Positions 1 to 7,938 of a stretch of DNA of 42,911 nt are shown here, in pieces (position 1 is the first letter of the stretch; every line of letters begins with the position of its first letter). The stretch is from Prevotella sp. (lineage in GTDB: Bacteria; Bacteroidota; Bacteroidia; Bacteroidales; Bacteroidaceae). The notes beneath the pieces were generated by a model. It saw only the letters and a program-made list of their open reading frames with translations, was not told the origin of the DNA and ran no database searches. The translations under genes and the position numbers were made by a program. Location: NCBI GenBank assembly GCA_016286585.1, contig JAEETC010000013.1, positions 1 through 42,911 on the forward strand. The letters run 5' to 3'.

Positions 1-2
1 TC

Positions 3-572
3 GCCGAGATTCAAGAGGAACTGAAAGGTGAACTCTTTTTCGTGCCTCAGATGGCATTGGTAAAGTACCACTTAGGCTACCTCCAGACGCTGGGCAGTTA
101 CGAGTCGCCCGCACTGGAGAACGGCAAGGCGTTCAGCGGTGGACTCTTCGGCAGCCTGCTTGGCATTCTGGGCGGTCCTGTCGGTATGCTGCTCTGTGGC
201 ACCACAGGAGCCGTGATGGGAATGGCTTCAAGCCGCGTAGACAGCGAGGCAGCATCGTCGCTGCTTGAGAATGTCTGCGACAAACTGGAGGACAACACCG
301 TGGCCATCGTCGCCCTGACTCGCGAGGAGAACGAGACGTATCTGGACAATATCCTGAAGAAGTTCGATGCCGTCGTCATTCGCCGCAGTGCTATCCTTGT
401 GGCCGAGGAAGTGGCCGAGGCCAGGCGCATGGAGGAGGACATGCAGCAGCAGGTCCGTGCCCAACTGCGTGCTGAGAAGAAGCAGGAATTCAAGGATAAG
501 ATTCAGCAGAAGCAGGAGCAAATCAAAACCGACTTCGAGGCTTTCAAGGCTAAGTTTAAGCAAAAAGGATGA
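3..572 (+). CDS. Hypothetical protein, 5'-truncated by the window edge; glycine-zipper-like hydrophobic segment followed by a charged coiled coil
   Basis: Reading frame is open to base 3 (AEIQEELKGELFFVPQMALVKYHLG...); GGLFGSLLGILGGPVGMLLCGTTGAVMG hydrophobic Gly-rich stretch; Lys/Gln/Glu-rich C-terminus. Confidence 0.7.
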   Translation, partial: AEIQEELKGELFFVPQMALVKYHLGYLQTLGSYESPALENGKAFSGGLFGSLLGILGGPVGMLLCGTTGAVMGMASSRVDSEAASSLLENVCDKLEDNTVAIVALTREENETYLDNILKKFDAVVIRRSAILVAEEVAEARRMEEDMQQQVRAQLRAEKKQEFKDKIQQKQEQIKTDFEAFKAKFKQKG

Positions 573-596
573 AGATTTCCCTTTAAAACCATGAAA

Positions 597-628
597 AGGT
601 GACAGACACTTTGTGCTGTCATCTTTTT
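597..628. terminator. Intrinsic, probably bidirectional terminator between convergent genes
   Basis: AGGTGACAG / CTGTCATCT stem with inner CAC/GTG, followed by a T-run. Confidence 0.65.
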
Positions 629-1313
629 ATTTTTCCCTAAATTCCGTGGGTGAGACACCTTCGTTAACCTTGAAGAAGCGGCTGAAGGCGGCCTGGTCAG
701 GGAATCCGAGGCGGAGGGCTATCTGTTGCACAGTCAGCTGGTGCTGATGGCGAAGCAGGGTCTTGGCCTGAATCATGACATAGCTGCTAATCCACTGGCT
801 GGCGGTGATGCCTGTCTGCTGTTTGATGATGGTGGCAAAGTGTTTGGGAGTAAGGCAGAATAGGTCAGCATAGAAACGCACTTCACGACTTTGGCGAAAG
901 TGCTCTACAACGGCTTGGTGAAAACGGATGAAGAGTTCCTGCCGAGGCGAGAGCGGACTGTCTTCCTTGCCGTTCTCACGACGGTAGTCCTGCAGGACTG
1001 TTGCCAGAATGTGCAACAGACCTTTAAGTATCATCTCACGGCTTTGTGTCATGCTTTCGCTGATGCTTTTAAGTAACATCAACAGACGGACAACGTTTTC
1101 TGTCTGTTCGTCAGTGAGGTGGAAATCAGGTTGCCAAACATAATGATAGAATCCTACGAAGAGGGTGGGTGTAAGGCTTTTCATCTCCTGTTCCAAACGT
1201 GGTGAAATGGCAAGCAGTATGGCATGGTAGTCAGCAGAAGACTCATGGGAGCACAACGTGTGGTTGGCATGTACGACGGCAACATCGTGTGCCTGAAAAC
1301 GGACAGGGCGCAT
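627..1313 (-). CDS. AraC-family transcriptional regulator
   Basis: C-terminal HTH: ITASQWISSYVMIQAKTLLRHQHQLTVQQIALRLGFPDQAAFSRFFKVNEGVSPTEFR. Confidence 0.9.
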   Translation of the reverse strand: MRPVRFQAHDVAVVHANHTLCSHESSADYHAILLAISPRLEQEMKSLTPTLFVGFYHYVWQPDFHLTDEQTENVVRLLMLLKSISESMTQSREMILKGLLHILATVLQDYRRENGKEDSPLSPRQELFIRFHQAVVEHFRQSREVRFYADLFCLTPKHFATIIKQQTGITASQWISSYVMIQAKTLLRHQHQLTVQQIALRLGFPDQAAFSRFFKVNEGVSPTEFREK

Positions 1314-1562
1314 GTCATATTCGGCACGAACCCACCCCTGGACATTCAGCGAGATTGCGCCAACTTATAAGGTTAATTTTGCCTTATGACTTCAATTTGG
1401 AGGCAGCTTTTATGATTCTTTTTCTTTATTCAGCAGGGGGTAAGCATTGTTGCTTCTATTAAAAAACGTTATTTGAGTTAAATTAATTAACAACTATGAC
1501 GATATACTCGTCAGCACGTTCTCTGTAGGATTGCATACATTTGCCTTATATTAATAAGGTAT

Positions 1563-1904
1563 ATGTCTATATTGAAGAGAGAAATGACACCCCTGTTAAA
1601 GCCAGGGCTGGCAAAAGATATCATGGAAACCCTGCTGGAGCAATTGAAGAGTTTCCACAATCGGGGACTGACAAGATATATAGAGGATAGAGGCGTGAAC
1701 GGGAAAGACCTGAAACCAGACATGCCTTACGACATGCGATGGACGAAAGTGTGTAAGATCCTGAGTTTAAAGGCAACTTTTCAGGACGAGGATGACTTCC
1801 TCACCGAATGGATGGTTCTCGGTTTACTCCTTTTAGGCAACACCCGACAACAAGCGATGGAAAAGGCACAAACCATCATGACATCACGCAATCAAAATAA
1901 TTGA
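1563..1904 (+). CDS. Hypothetical protein preceding the VirE-like gene
   Basis: 113-aa ORF directly upstream of and co-oriented with 1912-4122. Confidence 0.6.
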   Translation: MSILKREMTPLLKPGLAKDIMETLLEQLKSFHNRGLTRYIEDRGVNGKDLKPDMPYDMRWTKVCKILSLKATFQDEDDFLTEWMVLGLLLLGNTRQQAMEKAQTIMTSRNQNN

Positions 1905-1911
1905 CTACAAT

Positions 1912-4122
1912 ATGCAAGACCTGAAACTCAGTATTTTCAAAAACCTGAAGTCATACGACAGCAAGCCCGTAGGCCTTCAGGAGATCCTCTGGTGGATCCA
2001 ACACGACGAAAGTGTCCGAAACAAGACGGAGCTCTATCGTAAGATGGCCTATGGCCTCTCGCGTGACGAAGCCAACAAGAAAGTGAAGGAATCCATGATG
2101 CCGGCCTTTTCTGTGGCCGTGCTTTTCAACGGTAACGGGAAACAGACCACCCACGTCACCCGCGTCACCGGTCTGGCTATCTGTGACATTGACCACGTTG
2201 ACAAGAGTAAAGTGGAAGTGATGAGGGGGCAGATCCTGGCCGACCCGCATACACTCTTAGCCTACCGAACTATCAGCGGCGAGGGCTTTCGTGTCATCTT
2301 CCGATATTCTGAAAAACCTGTACAATCTGTAAGCGATTACCAGCCTCCAGAGAACGCATTGTCCTACAGGGCAGCCTATCGTAAGGGAAACGAGTATTTT
2401 GCGACGCTCTGCGGTGTCGACTACGATGGTCAGTGTGGTGATCTTACCCGTCTGTCAGGAATGGCTCACGACCCTGAGGCCTATCTGAACACAGAGGCGA
2501 TGCCTTTCATCATCACCGACGACGAGGCAGCTGCGGCCAACCTCTCTGCCGACACCGAACCAGGGAAGCGCCGCAGGGAATATGCCGTCGGCACCTATCA
2601 TGCCGACGCTGACGAAGCATGGACTGTCATCGAACCGATGCTGACCAAGCGTAACCTGTCATACGGTCCGGGCTCCCATCACCAGTATGTCATGCATGCA
2701 GCCCACCTGTTCAACCGTTTTGGCACGTCCATCGACACGATGCAGGAATGGGCCGCACAGAACTGGAGCGACTACGACCAGAAGGAGCGCGAGGGTATTA
2801 TACAGTGGGTATGGCAGAACCGACAGTCGGAACATGGCACATGGCGCCTCTCCAAAGCCGGACGGGCAAAAGAGGTGTCGATGATTACACTGCCCGACAT
2901 CGTGAAGTATCTCCGCGATAACAAGGTGAACGTCATCTACAACCAGATTACCGACCAGACCTCCTACCTCGACAGCCAAGGAGAATGGCGGCTGATGGAA
3001 GATGCCGATCTCTGCACCTTCCGCAAAAACATGGCCAACGACACGGGCAAGCGTATCTTAAAGAACGACGTCCGCGACATCATCAACAGCGACTATGCGC
3101 GGCGCATCCATCCTGTCAGGGACTTCATCCAGTCGCTGCCCGAATGGGACAAGACTGACCGTGTCACACAGCTGGCTGGTTATGTACATGCCGATGCTGT
3201 GCAGGAAGGACAGAGCGACGAGGAAGCACAGGAACTGCTGCGATGGGCCTTGCACAAGTGGCTTGTGGCGACGGTGGCAGGCTGGCTCTGCGACGAGGCC
3301 TGCAATCAGACCATCTTCACGCTTATCGGCCCCCAGGGTGTCTACAAGACGACTTTCTTCAGGTTTCTGTTGCCACCACCCCTGCGCAGTTATTACCTCG
3401 AAAACTCCAGCAACTCTTTCTCGTCAAAAGATGACCAGATAGCACTGGTCGAGAATTGTCTTGTGGAGATTGAAGAAATCGACATGTTCAAGGACCGCGA
3501 CAATGCCGAGCTCAAGTCGCTCTCGACAAAGGTGACGCTGAAGATCAGACGACCTTACGACAAGTTTGTCATGGTCAAGCACCGGTTGGCCTCACTCTGT
3601 GCCACGGGCAACCAAGAGCGTTTCCTCACCGACGAGACTGGTAACCGGCGCTGGCTCTGTTTCCATGTCTCCTGCATCGACGACCCACGCCAATGGAACC
3701 TGGACTATGAGCAGCTCTACGCCCAACTCCGCAACGATTATTATTCTGGATTCCCTTATTGGTTTGACAAGCATGAGGAGCTGCGCATGAAGAAACAGAA
3801 CGACTATTTCCGTATCATTTCTGATGAAGAGCAGCTCATCTCCCAACGGTATCGTAAGCCAAAGGTCGGTGAACCCAGCAAGTATATCAATGCCGCCACC
3901 ATTGCCCAGATGATCAGCTATGGTCGTATGCCCATCAGCTCGCGCCGCGTCAGTCTGGCCATGAAGAAACTCGGCTTCAGGTCAGAGCGTAACAGTCAGG
4001 GATGCTATTATCGGCTATTTGAAATGGACCAGAATCAGCAACAGTCTGCCATCATAGCCGTTATTGCACAGCAAACGTCTGATTCCCAGTCAAATACTAA
4101 AGAACAAGATCTGCCGTTTTAA
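1912..4122 (+). CDS. VirE/VapE-like primase-helicase family protein (BT4734-like N-terminal region plus P-loop VirE domain)
   Basis: N-terminal primase-like region (ICDIDHVDKSKVE...AYRTISGEGFRVIFRY); Walker A-like LIGPQGVYKTTFFRFLL; IEEIDMF; LCATGNQERFLTDETGNRRWLCF. Confidence 0.85.
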   Translation: MQDLKLSIFKNLKSYDSKPVGLQEILWWIQHDESVRNKTELYRKMAYGLSRDEANKKVKESMMPAFSVAVLFNGNGKQTTHVTRVTGLAICDIDHVDKSKVEVMRGQILADPHTLLAYRTISGEGFRVIFRYSEKPVQSVSDYQPPENALSYRAAYRKGNEYFATLCGVDYDGQCGDLTRLSGMAHDPEAYLNTEAMPFIITDDEAAAANLSADTEPGKRRREYAVGTYHADADEAWTVIEPMLTKRNLSYGPGSHHQYVMHAAHLFNRFGTSIDTMQEWAAQNWSDYDQKEREGIIQWVWQNRQSEHGTWRLSKAGRAKEVSMITLPDIVKYLRDNKVNVIYNQITDQTSYLDSQGEWRLMEDADLCTFRKNMANDTGKRILKNDVRDIINSDYARRIHPVRDFIQSLPEWDKTDRVTQLAGYVHADAVQEGQSDEEAQELLRWALHKWLVATVAGWLCDEACNQTIFTLIGPQGVYKTTFFRFLLPPPLRSYYLENSSNSFSSKDDQIALVENCLVEIEEIDMFKDRDNAELKSLSTKVTLKIRRPYDKFVMVKHRLASLCATGNQERFLTDETGNRRWLCFHVSCIDDPRQWNLDYEQLYAQLRNDYYSGFPYWFDKHEELRMKKQNDYFRIISDEEQLISQRYRKPKVGEPSKYINAATIAQMISYGRMPISSRRVSLAMKKLGFRSERNSQGCYYRLFEMDQNQQQSAIIAVIAQQTSDSQSNTKEQDLPF

Positions 4123-4132
4123 CCCTGTTAAT

Positions 4133-4239
4133 GTAACGAGTGTAATGAGAATATTAAAGTTTCTCTATAGAAATTGATTTACCTCGAACCAAATGTATTT
4201 CTTTATACGGGTTTTAGTTTTTCTCGTTACACTCGTTAC
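4133..4239. repeat. Widely spaced 18-bp inverted repeat
   Basis: GTAACGAGTGTAATGAGA (4133-4150) versus TCTCGTTACACTCGTTAC (4222-4239), one mismatch. Confidence 0.7.
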
Positions 4240-4264
4240 ATAAATTTATATATAAATTTAACCA

Positions 4265-4555
4265 ATGGTCAACTTCTACGACAAAAACCGTTTCATCAGC
4301 AAGAGCACCTTGGCCCGTCTGGCCGATGTCTCACCACGTACCTTCAGTCGCTATCTGGCGACCCGTCGTCACATTCTCGATGCCATGGGCATCTCACCCA
4401 AGGCACAGAAACTGCCACCCCAGGCAGTCCGCTACATCTGTGAGGACTACTGTATCGATCTCCCGCCTGAGCTCCAGGATCAGGATGCCCTCTCCAAATC
4501 CCCTCTCTACCAATCCTTCCTCCGTGCCCTCCAAGAACGAGAACCGTTTTACTAA
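4265..4555 (+). CDS. DUF4248-like small protein
   Basis: 96 aa (MVNFYDKNRFISKSTLARLADVSPRTFSRYLATRR...); gene order VirE-DUF4248-HU typical of Bacteroidetes. Confidence 0.65.
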   Translation: MVNFYDKNRFISKSTLARLADVSPRTFSRYLATRRHILDAMGISPKAQKLPPQAVRYICEDYCIDLPPELQDQDALSKSPLYQSFLRALQEREPFY

Positions 4556-4626
4556 ACAATTTTAGAAATTTTGAAAAATTTCCTCTCAAGTCCGCCACAG
4601 TCGGACAATGCCCTCTGGGAAAGTTG

Positions 4627-4634
4627 TACCTTTG
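4627..4634 (+). promoter_or_regulatory. Bacteroidetes-type -7 element (TACCTTTG) of the HU-like gene
   Basis: TACCTTTG matches TAnnTTTG; no clear -33 element assigned. Confidence 0.45.
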
Positions 4635-4698
4635 CATTGTCAAAGTGACCAGGCGGTTGGGCCCAAGAAAGGGTAGCCCTTACTCCGGGAAACCAGGC

Positions 4699-4750
4699 AC
4701 CTTTCTGCCAGAAAGGTTAGACCTTTCTCCCAGTTTGCAGCCACCTTTCT
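4699..4750 (+). promoter_or_regulatory. Leader region with mutually exclusive hairpins
   Basis: One AGAAAGGT (4710-4717) can pair with ACCTTTCT at 4699, 4721 or 4743. Confidence 0.4.
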
Positions 4751-4817
4751 CCCGCTTACCTCACCACGACACCGTGAACTCTCAACTTTCAACTCTCAAC
4801 TTTCAACTAAAAAAATT

Positions 4818-5372
4818 ATGGCACGTTCAAACATTCCCATGGTGATCAACCTTCGCCAGAACACCAACGATGACTCCACCGCCTACGGCAAGTACTTCGC
4901 CGAGGTGGAGCGTAAAGAACCTATTAACCTCAAGGGCTTCTGCCGGCACATGACCGAACACGGCAAGATCGCCAGCTACCAGATGTGTGAGCTAGTTGTC
5001 AAGCAGGTGGTCGAGTGTCTCAAGGAACTCCTCTCACAGGGTCAGCCCGTGAAGATCGACGGCCTCGGCACGTTCACCCCTGCCGTAGACGGTCAGAAGC
5101 TCGGTAAGGCCAACATCACCGATGCTATCTCCAGCGGCCCCGCTGCGATGATCAACGGCATCAAGATCAACTTCCAGCCCGAGAACACCAAGGGCGAGAA
5201 GCTCACGTCGAAGTCCTTCAAGGACGACTGCATCTTCGAGTGGGGCTACGTCGTGAAGTCGATCAAGAAGATGATCTCCGGCAAGGAGAAGCGCTACCAG
5301 GAGAAGGTGCCCATCTCGACCTATGGTATCGCCATCGCCCAGGCCGACGTCCCAGCTGGCGGCGGTGATTAA
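4818..5372 (+). CDS. HU/IHF-family DNA-binding protein (Bacteroidetes HU-like)
   Basis: ELVVKQVVECLKELLSQGQPVKIDGLGTFTPAVDG resembles the HU-like core. Confidence 0.85.
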   Translation: MARSNIPMVINLRQNTNDDSTAYGKYFAEVERKEPINLKGFCRHMTEHGKIASYQMCELVVKQVVECLKELLSQGQPVKIDGLGTFTPAVDGQKLGKANITDAISSGPAAMINGIKINFQPENTKGEKLTSKSFKDDCIFEWGYVVKSIKKMISGKEKRYQEKVPISTYGIAIAQADVPAGGGD

Positions 5373-5506
5373 GCCTTAACCTTTGAGAGGTCGTGAGCTC
5401 TGAGTCCGGGACTGTGCTATGGTACCTCTGGCAGCCGCTGCGCGCTGCAACAAGTCCACATCACCGCCATCAAGCCTGTCTGCTCAACTCACGTCCTCTT
5501 TTCTCT

Positions 5507-5977
5507 CAGGGCTCTGCCCTGAAACTCTGTCCTTTTCTTCGGCGCGAAGAAAAGAACTAAAAGAAGCATCCACCTATCCCAAGCCCTTCCCTATATGGAA
5601 GGGATGTAACTGACTCCGGGCGGAGACCGCCCTACATCAGGGTTTTGGTATGGCTCGCAAAGCCTGTGCCCTACGGGCGAGCCATGGTTTTTGACATCCC
5701 CGCTATCGCCGCCCCTTGGAAAGGGGCTCACCTGAGGCGAAAGGACTCTGTCAATGGAACTCAAAAAAGCAATGTCATTCTTGCGCCTTTTCTGTGCGGT
5801 AGCCGATAAAAAATCATCGCGTGTCCCGCGATACCAAAACGGAAGAAAATCGTCGGTTTCTGCGATTTTCTGTGTTAAGCCTCCCAATATAGGGGGAGGT
5901 TTGGAGGGGGTGGATGTCTCTTTGCTTCTTTCTCTGCGCCAGAGAAAGTAAGAATTACCAGCAGGGCAAAGCCCTGC
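5507..5977. mobile_element. Putative non-coding MITE-like element with long imperfect self-complementary arms
   Basis: Left arm CAGGGCTCTGCCCTG...TTTTCTTCGGCGCGAAGAAAAG...GAAGCATCCACC...CTATATGGAAGGG resembles the reverse complement of the right arm GCAGGGCTTTGCCCTGC...TTTCTCTGGCGCAGAGAAAGAAGC...ACATCCACC...CTATATTGGGAGG. Confidence 0.55.
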
Positions 5978-6010
5978 AAAAATATATCAAATTTTTTAAA
6001 TTACTATTTT

Positions 6011-6109
6011 ATGAAACGAGAAACGATTAATAAAATTGCAAATTTTGTACTGACGGTCATTACCGCCTTCGTGTCAACCTTCCTCATGCAGAGCTGCATG
6101 AACATTTAA
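6011..6109 (+). CDS. Smalltalk-like micropeptide (32 aa), absent from the ORF track
   Basis: ATG...TAA encodes MKRETINKIANFVLTVITAFVSTFLMQSCMNI; located between HU-like and amidase genes, the usual setting of this family. Confidence 0.7.
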   Translation: MKRETINKIANFVLTVITAFVSTFLMQSCMNI

Positions 6110-6204
6110 TATGTTCTTGCGTCTAAAAAATATGTTCTTATGTACTTCTGTCTAAAAAACATGTTAATCTGTTATTCTGTCTATAATTGTTATTCTGTCT
6201 AAAC

Positions 6205-6627
6205 ATGAGAAGAATAGATTTAATCGTGATTCACTGCACGGCCTCGCGGCCCAACCAGCACATCTCCATGGAGCAACTCGACAAGATGCACAAAGCCAAA
6301 GGCTGGAAGTGCTGCGGCTACCACTACTACATCACCCGCGACGGACAGTTGCACTTCGGTCGTTCTGAAGAGATGGTCGGCGCCCACGCCAGGCATTATA
6401 ATGCCCACTCCATCGGCATCTGCTACGAGGGTGGCCTCGACGAGAAGGGCCGCGCCGCCGACACCCGCACCCCAGCCCAGAAGCTCACCCTCTACACGTT
6501 GCTCGTCTCGTTGAAACAGGACTATCCTGATGCAGAGATTGTCGGTCACTGTGAGCTTGAGGGTGTCCACAAGGCCTGTCCCTGTTTCTCAGTGCAGCCG
6601 TATCGTGACTACTTCAAGAACCGCTAG
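6205..6627 (+). CDS. N-acetylmuramoyl-L-alanine amidase (amidase_2 type)
   Basis: IDLIVIHCTASRPNQ...HYYITRDGQLHFGRSEEMVGAHARHYNAHSIGICYEGG...IVGHCELEGVHKACPCF. Confidence 0.92.
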   Translation: MRRIDLIVIHCTASRPNQHISMEQLDKMHKAKGWKCCGYHYYITRDGQLHFGRSEEMVGAHARHYNAHSIGICYEGGLDEKGRAADTRTPAQKLTLYTLLVSLKQDYPDAEIVGHCELEGVHKACPCFSVQPYRDYFKNR

Positions 6628-6688
6628 GTGATTTTGTATATCATAGTATTGAGGCCGTGTCAAAATAGGCACATTCTCTAAATTTATC

Positions 6689-6722
6689 ACAAAGCCCCGA
6701 CTTCCTCAAGCCAGGGCTTTGT
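6689..6722 (+). terminator. Possible terminator downstream of the amidase
   Basis: ACAAAGCCC...GGGCTTTGT perfect 9-bp stem. Confidence 0.5.
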
Positions 6723-6836
6723 TATGTCGTTCACCAAGTTCCTCCTATCGCGCGAAGGTCGTGTCAGCGCTACGAGCCAACGGATCAGATGACCGACATC
6801 GTGGCCGATGTCTGTATGGAAGTGTATATCAGGTAA

Positions 6837-7904
6837 TTACAACACGGGGAGGATGCGGCTCCAGACGAGGTTCAGCTCACCCTGCAAATCTTCGACATTG
6901 GAGGTGATGGCAATGACTGCGTTCTTGTCAGGCACGACAATGATATACTGACCGCGAGCTCCGTCGGCACGGAAACAGCCAGGACGGCAGCGCCACATCT
7001 GATAGCCATAGCCCTGCATCCAGTCGCTGGTCTCCTTGGTCATGCCGCGCTCAGCAGCCTGTTCGATACGCGTACCGGGGTTGATGCTCTCCACCTGCTT
7101 CTTCGACATCTCGGCCACCCACTCGGCGGGAATCAGCTGCTGGCCGTTCCACTCGCCTTTCTGAAGCAATAACTGACCCATCTTCGCCAGGTCCTCGGTC
7201 TTCAGATAGAGACCCCAGCCGCCACAGTTGATGCCCTGCGGACTTTCCTCCCAACGAGGCTTGTCAATATGCAGCGGCTCGAAGAGACGGGGTGTCAGGT
7301 AATCGACCACCTTCTCGCCAGTCACTTGCTGCACGATGGCTGAAAGCATATAGGTTCCGAGGCTGTTGTAAAGATAGAAAGTACCTGGTTCGTGTATGAC
7401 GGGGTGGGCAAGGAAAGCGGTCACCCAGTCCTGATCGGGAGCACCGCGGAAGGACGGCTCAACGTCATGTCCGCACGACATGGTCAGCAGGTCGCGCACC
7501 GTCATGGACTTCAGGTTTTCGCTGACCTCGGCGGGCAGCTTGTCGGGGAAATAGTCAATGACCTTATCCGTCAGGGCCATCTTACCGTCGGCAATGGCCA
7601 GTCCCACAGCGGTAGCGGTAAAGGTCTTGCTGACGGAGTGGAGCACATGCGGCACACTATCCACGCCCTCGCTCTGCCAGTGGCTGTAGATGACGCTGCC
7701 ATCCTTGACAATCATCACGCTGTGGATGTCCATCGAGTCATCGGCAGCTGCCTGGAAGAAACCCTCCATCGCCTTGGCTACACTATCTGGGGTTTCTGCA
7801 CGTGGCAGGTCGATGATCTCTGCCGTTTCTTTTTTCTCGTTACAGCCAATGACGGCTAATAGTGCTACCAAAGCACCAAAAATCATTACTTTCTTCATTT
7901 TCAT
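6837..7904 (-). CDS. Serine hydrolase, beta-lactamase class C-like, lipoprotein
   Basis: Lipobox LLAVIGCNEKK; HSVSKTFTATAVG (SxxK), YLYNSLGTYML (YxN). Confidence 0.9.
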   Translation of the reverse strand: MKMKKVMIFGALVALLAVIGCNEKKETAEIIDLPRAETPDSVAKAMEGFFQAAADDSMDIHSVMIVKDGSVIYSHWQSEGVDSVPHVLHSVSKTFTATAVGLAIADGKMALTDKVIDYFPDKLPAEVSENLKSMTVRDLLTMSCGHDVEPSFRGAPDQDWVTAFLAHPVIHEPGTFYLYNSLGTYMLSAIVQQVTGEKVVDYLTPRLFEPLHIDKPRWEESPQGINCGGWGLYLKTEDLAKMGQLLLQKGEWNGQQLIPAEWVAEMSKKQVESINPGTRIEQAAERGMTKETSDWMQGYGYQMWRCRPGCFRADGARGQYIIVVPDKNAVIAITSNVEDLQGELNLVWSRILPVL

Positions 7905-7938
7905 TTACGTTTAGTATTTGTTGGGTTGCTTTATTCGA

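Noticed and set aside
5591-5951. ORFs of 98 and 65 aa in the 5.4-6.0 kb gap
   Set aside because: Fall inside the self-complementary MITE-like element; no ribosome-binding context or motif support
6719-6840. Possible remnant coding sequence (MSFTKFLLSREGRVSATSQRIR*)
   Set aside because: Interrupted quickly by stops and not recognisable; too short to call a pseudogene
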